Source: Phlebotomus papatasi
Taxonomy: Eukaryota > Arthropoda > Insecta > Diptera > Psychodidae
Assembly: GCF_024763615.1 (NCBI RefSeq)
Contig: NC_077223.1
Coordinates: 107,260,627-107,324,626, forward strand
Direction of reading: 5' to 3'
Length of the DNA: 64,000 nt
The notes beneath the pieces are model-generated. The model had not been told where the DNA came from. It made no database searches and was given only the letters and a program-made list of their open reading frames with translations. Of this stretch, positions 1 to 12,919 are shown one piece after another. A program made the position numbers and the translations under genes. Each line of letters begins with the position of its first letter. Position 1 is the first letter of the stretch.

Positions 1-406
1 AATACGACGAACTGGGTGGCGAGGCGGAAGTTCCCGGTCTCTTCAGTCCCAGTGGCCTCTACGACGATGCCCCCGATGAGGAGGAGCGAACCTCACTGGA
101 CACCACCGGCATAGATCTGACCGACAGAGAGGAGTTGGGTGGTATCCCAGAATGGAGTCATGAGCTCATTGATGACGAACAGATGCAATTCGATGAGACG
201 AGTCGCAACAACAGGCTCAACCTCATGAAGGGTCGCGATGTGGTCACGCGCTTCCTGCAAATTGTTGAGAGTCAGCATCTACTCGGTGCAAATTGTACCG
301 CCGGAACAGCCCTGAACTTGGGGGAGGGAGTGGTAGACCGATACGCCCAGGACAGGTTCCGGATTGAGGCGGAAGTGGCCGTCAACAGAGCAAACATGCT
401 TACCAG
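1..406 (+). CDS. GPR158/179-like receptor, N-terminal extracellular exon (partial)
   Basis: Coding exon entering from the left edge. Codons start at position 3 and run open for 134 codons to a GTGAGT donor at 407, leaving a split codon (AG|G, Arg). The protein begins acidic (a run of Glu/Asp around residues 23-45) and then becomes a helix-rich segment with an N-C-T glycosylation sequon (about codon 98). It joins in phase to the exon at 13966. The assignment to the GPR158/GPR179 family (class C orphan receptors; fly relatives are smog and CG31760) rests mainly on the downstream exons. This part should form the N-terminal side of the Cache-type domain, outside the cell. No signal peptide or start codon is visible, so at least one exon lies upstream. 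A short open frame read from a TTG at 135 is only part of this exon. Which fly paralogue it matches is not decided here. Confidence 0.82.
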
Positions 407-747
407 GTGAGTTCTATTGTTACTCCCGGCTATCTCTGATATCATTTACCAAGGGGCAAGCTACTAAGAAGAAAATATGTACACCACATAATTGTCATTC
501 ATATGGAAATCAATTTATTGGCTGTGATTTGCCATCACTGCTTCTTGATCTTGATTTACCTTCCTAATGTTGTATCAACGATAGCAGTTACAAGTAAGGT
601 GGTGAATTTTAATTAACCAGGATTAACTATTTAACATTTTAGAGAAGCAAAAAATATCAAACAAAAATTAATTTCCCAAGAAAAACTTATGAAAAATTAA
701 ATAAAAACACGTAATTTAGGATTGTAAATTCATTAATGTTATTACTA

Positions 748-983
748 CACTGAGAAAAAAGAGGGTGCGATTAACGTTTTTTCCTCAGAAATTTAACACT
801 TTTTAGGTGTAAAAATATATCAACATTTTTAATGTTAATTTTACACATTTTTAAGGGTAAAATTAACATGAAAAAGGGTACCTTTAACCCCTAATACACT
901 TAAAAATGGTAATATTTACACCGATTTTGGATCAATATTGCAGGGTAAAATTAACATTTCCGGAATGTTTCGGATTTCTCTCG
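748..983 (+). mobile_element. CACTGAG MITE, copy A (decayed 3' end)
   Basis: Non-autonomous element starting CACTGAGAAAAAA, with internal repeats of the type GGTGTAAAAATAT and GGGTAAAATTAACAT. Its last ~25 bp are shortened relative to the other copies (it ends TTTCTCTCGTA). TA flanks both ends. No coding capacity. Confidence 0.85.
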
Positions 984-1505
984 TACACTCTGCACACTAA
1001 ACGTTTGGTTGCATTATTATTAGTATTAATAGACTCACTGAAGTCACAAAAAAATCAGTTAGAATCTTTGTATAAATTCGAAAACAAATAAATCCTCATG
1101 GAAAATATACCATGTTGACAATGACAGCGGAAAAACACGGTCAGTAACATAATTTTTGTAGTTCTAATGCTTACCGCTACGAGCGCGAAACAGTGTCCTT
1201 TACGTATATTTTCTAATGGAAGTTTGCTATGGGGACTTCTCAATAGTAATATATGAAAGCTTGAGATTAAATCAGGTTTTAAGTCACACTTATCTGGTCT
1301 CACGGAAAATCTTGACAGTTCTTCAAGTTTAAAAATTGAAATTAACCGTTCTTTTAAAGCTTCAAAAATTTTTGAATTCATAAATATTTATATTTTACTT
1401 AAAAAGATAATTTGTGAACCACAAAAAATCTAAGATCACTATAAAGACTAGTGAATTCGTAACCAAAAATCTTGAAATATTTGAAATATTCCAACTTTGT
1501 AGATG

Positions 1506-1719
1506 TAGGGGAGACCAGGGTAGAATTAGCCACCAAATGGGATTTTTAATTGCGTATACAATAAATGTTTCTTTTTGAGGCTGATAAATACTTCAATGAA
1601 TAGGAAGGGAAGTATATATTTAGAATAAAGAGTTGTTTCCTCAATATTCCTTCGCAGGCAAACTATAAGATACCACTATCTAATACTATACGTGGCTAAT
1701 TCTGCCCCGGTTTCCCCTA
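1506..1719. mobile_element. TAGGG-type inverted-repeat element, ~214 bp
   Basis: Ends are near-mirror: TAGGGGAGACCAGGGTAGAA at the left and the complement of TAGGGGAAACCGGGGCAGAA at the right, continuing into TTAGCCAC. TA stands at both outer edges, as a target duplication or as part of the repeat. No coding capacity. Confidence 0.85.
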
Positions 1720-1852
1720 CCTGTCACGTTCGTTTGAGCAGAGTGATAGTGTCGTGTGATCGAGAGTTGGCGAATTAAGACTCGGCCACGGGCATTTACG
1801 GGTTTTCCAAGACTTACCATGAGTGAATTTAAGATTTTTCTTTAAAATCAAA

Positions 1853-1974
1853 GGAGTTCAAGAACCGTTGAAACCGAATAAGCGTCAAAATAAGTTTATT
1901 TAAGTAGTGTTTTGACCATTGACGACCAAGTTTCATTTGACGTTTGTTCGGTTTCAAACGGTTCTTTCACACCT
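1853..1974. repeat. Short foldback hairpin
   Basis: Two arms of about 40 bp (1853-1891 and 1935-1974), imperfectly complementary around the motif GAACCGTTGAAACCGAA, with a ~43-bp loop. Could be a small MITE. Confidence 0.65.
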
Positions 1975-1984
1975 CTGTTTTAAA

Positions 1985-3060
1985 TTATCTTGAAAGTATT
2001 TATATTTTGACTGCTGCCCTATTTACAATTAATTACAAAAATAGTTTAAAATAAACAATTTTTTTAACGGTCGCAAACTGTTCATATCCATGAATAATTT
2101 TTTGACAAATGCAAGTGTCAATTTTTGACAGTTTTGACAGTATGCTGGTTTTTATAATTTTTATAGACTTTTTTAAAGGAATAACAGTCTCAGGACAAGA
2201 AAATACATTAGGACATTGTTGAGTGGCACATTATATTGCCATAACCTTTTTCTTTATATTTAGACAGTTCTAACAATAGAAGCAATATTTAATATTTGAC
2301 AGCTGTTCTCTATAAAATTAATTTCATTCTGTCATCTATTTACAAATTCTTACAAAAAAAAGTTCAAATTAAAACGATTGTTATAATATTAGCAAACTGT
2401 TCAAACTTGTGAATAATTGTTTGATAAATGCAAGTGTCAATTTTTGACAGTTTTGAGAATTTCTTTGTAACCTTTATAGATTTAAATCATTTTTATCGAA
2501 CTTTTTAAAAAAAAATAGCTGTTTTAGGACTTGATAATTCATGTGGTCACTGTGCAGAGGTCCATATATTGCTACAGTAGAGTCTCTCAAATCTGAATCT
2601 CTCAAATTCGAACGACGGACGTTTGGATTCAAAATGTCAATTGTGGGGTTATGTTAAAATATTCGTGTTCTGGATGAATGAAAATCATATTTATGTGGTT
2701 TTTCCTGAATGTTTACATACATTATGATCGTATGAAAGGAAAAGGAAGTACGTTACCACTAAGACTTGTGAGAAAATACGGGAATTTGATTCAAAGTACA
2801 ATTTAATCTCACATAAATATCGTTACTTTTGAAAAAATCATTTGAATTTTGGAGGTGAGAAATGTCAAAAATACCCCCCGAGCGTTCGAATTTAGGAGAC
2901 TCTACTGTAGTATCTTTTTATTTTTTTGACATACATTTTTTTAATATTTGACAGCTGTCATTTGGTTTTCTGTCGTTGATTTGATTGTTTATTTGTCAAA
3001 CAGTCTATCAAAAATTTTTTGACTTGTCAAAATAAATTTGAGAACTCTAGATTGTCTTAA
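1985..3060. repeat. Degenerate ~320-bp direct repeat with TTTGACAG motifs
   Basis: Two full and one partial unit. GCAAGTGTCAATTTTTGACA occurs near 2110 and near 2430, and ATATTTGACAGCTGT near 2290 and 2940. The second unit is interrupted by the element at 2573-2909; the first unit shows the uninterrupted sequence. Confidence 0.7.
2573..2909. mobile_element. TACAGTAG-type inverted-repeat element, ~337 bp
   Basis: Left end TACAGTAGAGTCTCTCAAAT and right end complementary to TACAGTAGAGTCTCCTAAAT, then TTCGAAC on both sides. Lies inside the 1985-3060 direct repeat. Confidence 0.85.
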
Positions 3061-4703
3061 AATAGTCATTGGGATTTTGTCTCGAGCAATGATACTACTT
3101 GCAAATTTTACTGACTTTGACACTTCGCTCGGTTTTCATTACTCTTAATTCTACTTTATATTTTCCTACATAGGTCAATATTAACACAAAAACGAACTAG
3201 ATAATGAGATAGTGATCACAAAAGCCAAATTTCCTTTCACAGCAATTACTTTGAGTACTCTAAGAGGTATCAAAGAGTCCTGTGTACACCTTTCAGGGCC
3301 AATCTCTTCCCCTTGTTTGTGGATTTAGCCGCGGGGGAAATTCATTGATACACCTTTAGTAGGATGAAATGAATTTTCACTTTCTCATTGTCACACATTT
3401 GCCCTTTGTCCAAGTGAGGGGACAGCAGGTCGACATCTCCTGGTGAAATCCCATCCCAAGTTAATTCTCTCAGGTCATTTCATTGACTTTCCCACATACG
3501 GATGGAAAACGCTTTCCCAATGATTTCGCATCGGAGCGCAATGGTCGGCATCGTCGGCATACAATGTGATTTACATGGGGGGAGTTTTGTGTTATCAGTT
3601 TGCCTACGGATGGAAATTTCAGCATAAATGAAGGAACGGAGTTTAGTAATTGTCCATGTCAAGTAATTAATTTGCTGGAATATGGAGAGAATATTCAAGA
3701 GTTGGAACATTAAATGAGCCCATTTTTTTGATTAATTTTTCACATGTTGTGCTAATTGCAAGCCTAAAGCTCAAAGAACTCTTTGAGCCATTTAATTCTG
3801 AGCTCAAGTTTGCAGACCATAAAAAAATGTTGCTATTCCTCGGTGTATTTTCCAAGGTGGAGGAATGGCGGAAAAAGACTTTTCATTTAGACAAAACTGC
3901 TCCTCATTTCCTCTGGCTGTGCCACCAAATGGAGTCTCTCGCAGAGAAAATATTGACAATTTCCAAATGGGAAAAAGTTTACTCTAACTGTTTAGGATAA
4001 ATCTTATTGTAATCGTCTCAAGAGATGTTGAGATAATGCAAGAAAATGGGCAAAAAGAAATTTTTTTTCTTTATATTTCCACGGGATCTTTTTACGACAA
4101 GCTCCTCTGTAAATATTGCACAGCAAGGACATGCGAAAAAAAAGAGAGAATGTTTGCCTTTAATGGGTTAATCACTTTATCGTCCTCGCATTCAACTTTT
4201 TGGGCGGAAGTTGCGCGAAAATGGGGAAAATATTCCAGCGGAAAAATGCTCAAGAGTTTTTCTTTTGCTAGAAGAAAATGTCTTGTGTAATCATTTTGGT
4301 GTCCTGAAAAGGCAAACAATCACGAAATTCTTTGGAGATTAGGAGATGTGCTTTGTTGATTAAAAAAAAAGAGCACCAAAGATCCCTCTCAAGTGCAAAC
4401 ATACGGAATGGTCGTGCAGGATATCTTACTGGAGGCTATTTATGCGGAATTACCCTGTTAGGAAATAACATCAATCTCGGAAATGACTCAAATATGACAA
4501 TTTCTAAAAACGTTATGGCTATTTTGAAATTAATCCCATATATAAATCTGTTTTATAACAATGAAACATAAAGAGTACACAGAGATTACACATTTTTGTA
4601 AAATTATAATGATAATTGTATAAATATGTGACCTTATAAGTATGAAACATTATGATTTATTTTTTGGCATTTTTCGAAAAAAATAAAATTAGTGTAGACG
4701 TAG

Positions 4704-6339
4704 AGTAAAGGTGTCTACACATTATGAGAAATTTCTGTCAAAAATGAGCTTCAAGAAGTGTGCATTAAAAAATTTGTCTACACATTGGTATGAATTTTTG
4801 ACAAAAAGATGGGTTTTTGAAGAAAATTCGTCTAAAGGCGTCTACACATTGGGAGCAATTTTTGTCAAAAATTGCGTTTTTGACAGAAATTTGACGTTTC
4901 CTCCTACAACGCTGCAGGGAATTTCCTTCAAAAAAGCAATTGGTATTACACATTATTGGTATGAATTTTTGACAAAAAGATGGGTTTTTGAAGAAAATTT
5001 GTCTAAAGGCGTCTACACATTGGGAGCAATTTTTGTCAAAAATTGCGTTTTTGACAGAAATTTGACGTTTCCTCCTACAACGCTGCAGGGAATTTCCTTC
5101 AAAAAAGCAATTGGTATTACACATTGGTATGAATTTTTGACAAAAAGATGGGTTTTTGAAGAAAATTTGTCTAAAGGCGTCTACACATTGGGAGCAATTT
5201 TCGTCAAAAATTGCGCTTTTGACAGAAATTTGACGTTTCCCCCTACAACGCTGCAGGGAATTTCCTTCAAAAAAGCAATTTTTGACAAAAATTGCTCCCA
5301 ATGTATAGAGGCCATAACGTGTAGGCAATTTCTTTCAAAAATCATATTAAATTCAAAGTAATTTGCATCAAAAATTTTTGAAGGAAATTACCCTCTACAA
5401 ATTGGAACTAAATTCATCAAAGTAATTTTTGACAGAATTCTTGAAGGAAATCATTACATTTCAAGATTTTTTCTCATGAAAATTTGTTGTTTTCTGCTGG
5501 AAAATGTGAGAAAGGCGTTTGGTAAAGTTCCTTGGGATAGTATTTAGTGAATTTGTATGGCAAATTTTCCAAAAATGCAAAAGAAGAGTGTTTTTTGGAG
5601 ATGTTGTTCCTAGTGGAATCCGATTTGAAGGAACATTTCCTATAGTTTTTCTCTAGAAATTTCCAGAAGTTATTGCATTATGGCCTTTACACATTGGGAG
5701 CAATTTTTGTCAAAAATTGCTTTTTTTTAAGGAAATTCCCTGCAGTGTTGTAGGTGGAAACGTCAAATTTCTATCGAAAACGCAATTTTTGACGAAAATT
5801 GTCCCAATGTGTAGACGCCTTACAGCGCTGCAGGGAATTTCCTTCAAAAAAGCAATTTTTAACAAAAATTGCTCCCAATGTGTAGAGGCTATTAGTGTAC
5901 GAAGCCACTGTACTGTACTGAAGAACACCTGAGGAATACACAGTTGCAATGATTTCCGTCAATATCTAGAGAAAAATCAGAGGAAATGTTCCTTCAAAGG
6001 CTGGGTTGGATTCCACCGGGAACGACATTTCCAGAAAAAACACTCTTCCTTCGTATTTTTGGGAAATTTTCCACATAAATTCACTAAATACTATCCCAAG
6101 GAACTTCCACAAACATTTTTCTCGCTTTTTTTCAACAGAGAAATAACAAATTTTCATGAAAAGCAATTACAAGAGCAAGACACTTGGGAATAATAGCAAT
6201 CTGTCAAGAATTTTTGATGGAAAATAAACCCAAATGTGGAGGCATTTTTCTTCTAAAATTCCTTCAAAAATAGGAATTTTTCTTTCAAGAATTCTTGAAA
6301 TAATTTTTGGTGATATCAGCTCCAATGTGTAGACACCTT
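4704..6339. mobile_element. Composite foldback element with GTGTCTACACATT ends
   Basis: Outer ends GGTGTCTACACATT (from 4709) and AATGTGTAGACACC (to 6338) are inverted; similar flanking hexamers GTAAAG and TTAAAG suggest a target duplication. Inside are a tandem array (4781-5280), ~200-bp inverted arms (5460-5657 and 5966-6168), and several smaller inverted copies of GGGAGCAATTTTTGTCAAAA. Long open frames on both strands here are a side effect of the tandem repeat. Confidence 0.8.
4781..5280 (+). repeat. Three tandem ~170-bp units inside the composite element
   Basis: The CACATT...GGTATGAATTTTTGACA unit starts at 4781, 4949 and 5120 (periods 168 and 171). The units are nearly identical, so the amplification is recent. 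Each contains ACAACGCTGCAGGGAATTTC and TTTGTCAAAAATTGCG. Confidence 0.92.
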
Positions 6340-6340
6340 A

Positions 6341-6757
6341 AAGCTTTCAGACTACGCTCTGGCTTTGAACACTTGATCATATTTATCCCACATACCTTTA
6401 TGATTCTAAATTTTTTCATGAAATATTTGACTTAATAATGCCACTACTCTAAAAACAAATGTCTTGTCAAATTAACAAAAAAAGTCTGCCAAATGGATAT
6501 TCTTCCGTACAGAATGTGGAAAAGTTTTGTCAAATCAGCGGCCAACTGTATATTATTAAAAGTTTATCAAAAGGATGTTTTTCCATAAAAAAAATGCGAG
6601 TAAAAGATTTATCGAACAGGAACATTACATCCTTTTGACAAAATTTTAACAAAATCCATTTGTCCTTTTAACAAGATATTTTTTTCAGAGTAACTCAGAT
6701 TCATTAAGAGCATATGGTAAAAATATGAAGTGGTCGAAGCCATAGTCCGTATAATCC
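6341..6757. mobile_element. Hairpin element related to 15537-15694, carrying a nested MITE
   Basis: Left arm (about 6348-6410) and right arm (about 6698-6757) are inverted around GGCTTTGAACACTTGATCAT and its complement. The same arms form the compact hairpin at 15537. The middle is occupied by the element at 6447-6690. Confidence 0.75.
6447..6690. mobile_element. CTCTAAAA-ended MITE, ~244 bp, TA target
   Basis: Ends CTCTAAAAACAAATGTCTTG and the complement of CTCTGAAAAAAATATCTTG. TA on each side (6445-6446, 6691-6692). Nested in the hairpin element. Confidence 0.78.
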
Positions 6758-6790
6758 TAAAACCCTTCCCCTATAGACCTTTTTTAAAAA

Positions 6791-7665
6791 TGTGCCGGCA
6801 AAAATCCCAACCGAAATCCTGAAAGTCAAAATCGTAAAAGCCAAAATCTGGAAAGTCAAAATCCCGAAAAGTCAAAATCCTGAAAGCTAAAATCGCGAAA
6901 CCCAAGATCTCGAATGCCAAAATCTTGAAATCCAACATCTAGAAATCCAAAATCTAGAACGGACCGAAACTTATACGGAAGATAATGGGTAGAAATTTAT
7001 TGTTGGATAATGAACTGGTGTGATGAATATTCTCTGGGGACACTTCCGGTAATCGCCAGTGGAAATTTATTTTACCTCAAAAAGAAAATCAAATTTTCTG
7101 TCTTGCCCAGAGCTTTCGGTCCGGATGTGGACCTTCTTCAGTGGTCGATTAGACTATGTTTTTTGATTTCCTAAAGTTCGTTATTTTCGGAAAAATAGAG
7201 GATCATCAGCAGCAGTAATCACTTGGGAAGGTTTTACTAATAGATAATTAGTTTTCTTGCTACTTTTCTAAATTTTCCTTTTGCAATTGTGGCTTTGATG
7301 TGATTTGATTAGGCGCTTTTTCTGATTCAAGAAGGTTCACATCCGGACCGAAAGCTCTGGGCAAGATAGAAAATTTGTTTTTCTTCATGAGGTGAAATAA
7401 ATTTCCACTGGCGATTACGGGAAGTGTCCCCACAGAATTATGGGTAGAATTTCCAAAACAAAAAATTCCCCTTTACTTCCAGCAAACGCAGGTATAATCA
7501 TGGGAGCAGCTGTAACACTTTTGAAAATTCGGGATTTTAGACCTTTCGGGATTTTTGATGTTTGAAATTTTGACCCATTCGGGATTTTGGTTCATTCGGA
7601 ATTTTGGTTTTTCGGGACTTTGGCGTTCAAGATTTTGGCATTTTCTGGATTTTGATTTCAGAAAT
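6791..7665. mobile_element. Minisatellite-ended foldback element, copy 1 (decayed)
   Basis: Left end is a decayed array of AAAATCCCGAAAGCC-like units (6800-6960); the right end is the same array inverted (7535-7660). The core shares GGATAATG(G/T)GTAGAA with copies 2 and 3. It is split by the element at 7030-7438. The imperfect duplicate ATGGGTAGAAATTT (6984) and ATGGGTAGAATTTCC (7440) brackets the insertion. Confidence 0.8.
7030..7438. mobile_element. Inverted-repeat element with ~115-bp arms
   Basis: Arms 7030-7143 and 7325-7438 are complementary, beginning ATTCTCTGGGGACACTTCC at the left. They contain CCAGAGCTTTCGGTCCGGAT. A diverged single arm lies at 46962-47060. Confidence 0.85.
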
Positions 7666-8477
7666 ATCAGGTCTCAATAATTGAATATTTAAAATTTTTA
7701 AATGAAAATCTTAGAATATGTAATTCTTAAATGTTGTATTATACTTTTATATGCGTAAATTTTTATTATGTTAAAAAAGTATTAGAGAAATAATACAATA
7801 TAATACAAAGTACAAAAATAATACAAATTACAAAAGCCACCAAATACTAAGACTTTGTAACAAAGACCAAAAATGTTAATTTTCATATTATAGAATTATT
7901 CATAGGGTGATTGGTCTAAAGCGAGACAGTTTGGAAAGTTGGACAAAGCAGTGTGGAATGTGAGACACCTCCTTAAAAACTTGATAATAAATCAATTAAA
8001 TATTTCAATTTTCAATATAAAGATTATTAAACGTAATTTTGTGATTATTTGAGAAGTTAAAAATGCAAAAGTCGTTATTAAACAATGAAAGAGTGTCCCG
8101 CTTTTCAAAATCTTGTCCATCTATTCAAAATGTGGTGTTTTTTCATTTGATGGAATATTCCAATTAATTAGTTGAAATATCTATTAAAAGCTGTTAAGAT
8201 TCTGTCTCAGACAAAGTTTAAGATCTCGAAAATTAAGTCAGTATTTGTTGTACCTTTTGTCAACTTTCCAAGAGATAAAATTATCAATTAGGCTTTAATA
8301 ACCTGCAAAATTAAGCCCGTATGCGATAGTAGTATTAATAATCTCTAAGTTATCTTTAAAATATATCTAGAAAATTATTTAAAAGTTAAGATATAATGGT
8401 ATAATGTCAGAAGAAACACTGTATGATATTATCATAACTTTTAACGCTTAGAAAGACGACACTTTTGAGATTTTGGA

Positions 8478-8712
8478 AGTTTTTTTCTAGCGCGCCGAAA
8501 AAACTTTTGAGTTTATTACCTGTTTTCTGTCGTTGTAGAATGAATTAGCAAAAAATACTAATACAAAATAAAAGCCAACTTAATATTGAATATGCAACCG
8601 AAAACTACAAATTGGCAACCTACGTAGTTTTGGAGATATTTTGTGAAACGAAAACAGGAAAAAAATTGCACTAAAACTGGTCGCATTTTTCAGAGCTTAT
8701 GTCACCCCCCTG
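8478..8712 (+). repeat. Dispersed repeat also found at 47226-47460
   Basis: About 235 bp shared with 47226-47460 in the same orientation, including GGCAACCTACGTAGTTTTGG and CTAATACAAAATAAAAGCCA. Class unknown. Confidence 0.85.
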
Positions 8713-8867
8713 GCTTTAGTGATAAAAAGAGTCTGATTGAGCAAAACTGGTCACATTAACGTATACCCCTATTCGTACAGGGTTCTATTTTGTGAGGTTG
8801 AATCATTGATCCAATAATTAAGATAAGATTATTTTGATGACATTTTTGAAGAGATCATCGGGGCCTA

Positions 8868-9121
8868 GTCCCCGGCGAGTGGCCTTCAAAGTTGAAGCCA
8901 ATTTCTTACTTTCACATACAAATGCGTATGGGAATTTTCCTGCACTCGTGATCGTTATGCTAAATATTTGAAAAGTGAGAAGTCTTTCCGTATTATAAGA
9001 TACCTTTCCGTATGGAGGGATAAATATACTAAATTTTTGTTTAAATAAATATTTTCCTCGGAGCACTGTGAGCTGAGTCCGAGATCAATTTAGGAATTGG
9101 CTTCAAATAGCTCTATATAAA
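8868..9121 (+). repeat. Dispersed repeat, intact copy
   Basis: About 254 bp ending GGCTTCAAATAGCTCTATAT plus an A-run, which suggests a retroposed tail. The two halves occur separately at 59772-59908 and 61374-61503. Confidence 0.8.
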
Positions 9122-10864
9122 AAGGCCAATTTGCTAGTCGCTTGATCGGGGCATTTACGTCATTATTTACGTCAGTGCATTATTCTTGAGCGAATGCTAT
9201 GCGTAGATCAAAGGGTTCGATTACCCATTTTGATTAGATCTTTAGCGGAAAACGATCCTGAGATAAGCAAATTGCTCTTGCTTTAAAGTTAGAGCTGCAA
9301 ATTGATTCCACATTTTTTTTTAAATTTGAGATTATAGAACAAACAGTACAGGATGTTGCTTGGGACAAAGTTTAAGTAATTTATTACTATTTAAGTAATA
9401 AATTCTAATCTCCATTGCAACATCAGTGGACATAAAATAAACTTTGATTTAATTTAAATATCAAACTCCCAATGAATAATTTGTATTTAATTTTATTAAT
9501 TTAATTTAAATAGTAATGTGTATAATTGTTAAATAACGATATATTATAATCATATGAATTTCATCTGTACTATTTAAACAACCCTCACCAAAATTCAATC
9601 ATGTCACTTTTCACTCCGATTCACATTATAAAATGTCACGCAGAATTTTTTTATTTACATATTCAGCATTATAAATATTAATTTCTGATTTAAAACATGC
9701 CACAAATCAATTTGACATTCAATGACATTTTATAATAATTGAAAATTAATAATTTAAGCGTTTCAATTAAAATTTATATGAATTTTTTAGGGTCAGCTGA
9801 GTTTTATTATTAATTTCATTAAAAAAAAACACCAAATGTTTTGGCAATATTTTGTTCAACTTTGAGAAACTTTTTCCCCCATTGGATGATAAACAAAAAT
9901 AAATAGCCTGGCGTGTACAAAATGCATCAAGAGGGTGTGAAAGGTAATCATATCCCCTACCTTAACGAAAAAAAAAAACTCTCAAGAATGCTTGAAAATC
10001 CAGAAGGTGGCAGTGAAAGTTTTCCAGCATGATAAATAATCATATTTTTCGGATGGATTTCTATCGTCAAAAACTTCTTCAGAGCACGACAGCTGAGCAG
10101 TTTTCGCCTTATTTATGGATTTCTTGAGGATCTCTTACGGAACATTTCGCATGCAATAAATCCCGATGAGCCTGGGTAGTAAAAAAAAAGCTCCCATCGA
10201 TTCCGAATGAATCAGCTGCGAAATAAGCTCATTGAGAGCTTTATGCGGAGTTTTTCTCTTTTTTTAATGGTGCTGTGTAGGTTTTTGGGTGATTTTTCCA
10301 CACGGTAGAATAAAACACCGAAAAGTTCCTCCTAAATCCACATTTGATTTAATGGCTGAGGTGGATTGAGAAAAAGTGCTGCTTAATTGGATTTCTACGG
10401 GGAAGCTTTTGGCCTTATTCTCTTCTATTCTGTAGGATTTGAAAAATTCACATGAACAACTTTTGATTAATGTGCGACATGGGTTACCAGGAGAGAAAAA
10501 AATCAAGTGTCGAAAATTTATTTATCCTTCGACACCTGCCACTAAATTCCGTGTCAGGAATTTCTGCCCCAAAGTGAACATCTGTGAAAAATCTTTTAAT
10601 GAGTACTTAAAAGGGTTGTATGTAGTGAATTATGGTAAAGTACCATTAAGGGGTTACGTGGGCCTTCCCAAATAAAAACAATTCAATTAATGATTCAATT
10701 TACAATTTACAAGTTTACAAATTTACAAATTTGCAAGATTCAATTTACAATTCGAATTACATTTAAAGATGCATTTAAATTATCAAGAATAAAAAAAACA
10801 GAAAACTTTCAAAATAAGATTTTTTTTGATTTTTTCATATTTAAATAAATAAAGGACATTGGGC

Positions 10865-11580
10865 AAAAATGTATGGGAGTTGGCCTATGTGGCGACCACA
10901 GATGGGACTAGGCGCATTTTATAGGTAATGGTGTAGGATGAAAAACTACCGAGATCCAGGACGATATTCACCGGGAGTCCTTGTAAAAACACCTTTATCC
11001 TTTCGAAAAAATACTACTTTGACATCGAATTACTCAACACCAGCTAAAGGAATCTTCATGAAATTCGGTATGGAATCAATGTATGACTTAAGCTATTTAT
11101 CCATGGGTACTACCCCCTCCCCACACCTCTCCTTCCAATAGCCCCAATACAAAATGTGGACATTTTCCACTATAACTCCCCTCTTAGAAAAGGTAGAAAG
11201 CTCAAACCTGGTACAGAATCAAGGTTTATGAAAAGATCCTTAACCATGTATATAGGATCCTCCCCTCTTCACTCCTTCTTGTAGCCCCCATACAAAATAA
11301 TGACTTTTTCCTCTATAACTCCTCTGTGAAAAGAAGTAGAAATCAAAAACTTGGCACAAGATCAAGGGCAATGGAAGGATCTGTAACCGCGTATGTATAT
11401 GTTTCCCCCTGTCACTCCTTCCAGCAGTCCCCATACAAAATGAGGACTTTTTCCACTATAAACTCCTTTCTGAGAAAAGGTAGAAAGCTTAAACTCGGCA
11501 TGGGAACTAGGTTTATGGAAGGCTATTCAATTATATAAAATCTGGGTTCGATTACAAAGAAAATAAATAAATAAATAAAT
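10865..11580 (+). repeat. Dispersed repeat with internal ~147-bp tandem units and an (AAAT)n tail
   Basis: Shares its first ~420 bp with 41078-41530 (ATGTGGCG(A/T)CCACAGA at both starts). Three internal units, each with CATACAAAAT, TTTCC(A/T)CTATAACTCC and GAAAGC, begin near 11112, 11258 and 11401. It ends in an AAATAAATAAAT run (11561-11580), typical of retroposons. Confidence 0.8.
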
Positions 11581-12477
11581 CGCAGTTAGAACAATAAGTC
11601 AAAATATGTAATGCTTCTAATGAAATCGATGAATACAATGATGCCATATCTCTCTCTATAACACATTAAAGGTATAAGACATATATATTATATGATCATT
11701 AAAATCAGTTGAATAGATTCAAAACTTAACACATTTCTTGTTAATTGTAAACTTTGATAACCTGGTGTTCCCCTTGCGGTCAACTTTTGAACTTATCTAT
11801 ACCGTCATTTTGTAGGATTTTTCGAGACCTTTCAATTGAATATTTATCGATTAAATTCGGTTGATAAATCTCTGTGATATAAGGCATCAAGTTTTGAGTT
11901 TGAGTCCTTATGTTTCAATGTCCTCATACGCACGTTATGCATTGTAAAGCCATATGCTTTTATATCCATTTTGAGAATATTCAATCATTTAATATACTTT
12001 ATGTTACAATTTATTCTTTCCCTTAAAAAATGACAATATAAATGCGAACATTTCATATAAGAGATTATTTTTCTTCTACGAAAATAGTTGTTTTGTTCTA
12101 GAACTTTTCCCCCATCATGGTTTAAAATTTTGGTCCCGGAACAAAAGTTGTTACCTAAACCATGGCCTATTCAATGATATAGGTCTTATTGGTGGTCGTA
12201 CCATAGGCCACTTTTGCCCATTGTCTTTTCTAGGAATATACTTTTTTAAAATGTCTTATAAAAAATGCAATTTGAGTATTTGATTTTTACTGATCGAACT
12301 CAAAGAAAGAGCAGTTATATATTTTTCCCGTCATCACAGAGGATACTACATGTCACAGGTATAAATGATTTTGATTGGCGTGTATAGTGTTTGTAAGCTT
12401 TTCTTAAATTCTATGACTTAAAGATTGTAAAGCATCAGGCCGATTTGACACATGTCGACCCAGTCGACGGCCATATG

Positions 12478-12812
12478 CACAGAAAAAAATATTTTGTAAA
12501 ATTGTTCGTAAATGTTTGTGAAATCCTATGGAGGACTAACGAAATGCTCGTGAATCATATAGCCCACAAACAAGTTCGTAAAATTTTGTACTATTTCACA
12601 AACATTGTTCGTAAAATAATCATTTGACGAACATTTTTTGTACTTTTACAAACATTTGCTCGTAATCGTTCGTAAACACACAAAAAAATGTTCGTAAAAT
12701 TTTGTCATTTGTTCGTACTTGTTCGTAAATTTTTGTTTGTCTGGCGAAAATTTAAGAACAAATACGAACAAATGACAAAATTTTACGAACATTTTTGTGT
12801 GTTTACGAATGA
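12478..12812. mobile_element. CACAGAAAAA foldback element, copy 1
   Basis: Starts CACAGAAAAAAATATTTTGT. The whole element is made of variants of TTCGTAAA and TTTACGAA in both orientations, giving strong secondary structure, e.g. TGTTCGTAAAATTTTGTCAT (12689) facing its complement at 12769. The right end is not clear. Confidence 0.8.
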
Positions 12813-12919
12813 TTTAATTTTATCGCGAAAATAGAATTTTAAAAATTACTGAAAAATTAGGACAGATAGAAGATACACAAAAACACTCAACCTCTCTTGA
12901 TTTTCACAATTCTATTCTT

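Noticed and set aside
4711..5361. 216-codon open frame (and a 187-codon frame on the other strand)
   Set aside because: Both follow the ~170-bp tandem repeat, whose length and lack of stops keep both strands open; no domain or codon bias.
9195..9225. GGGTTCGATTACCC as a tRNA B box
   Set aside because: No A box at the right distance upstream and no cloverleaf.
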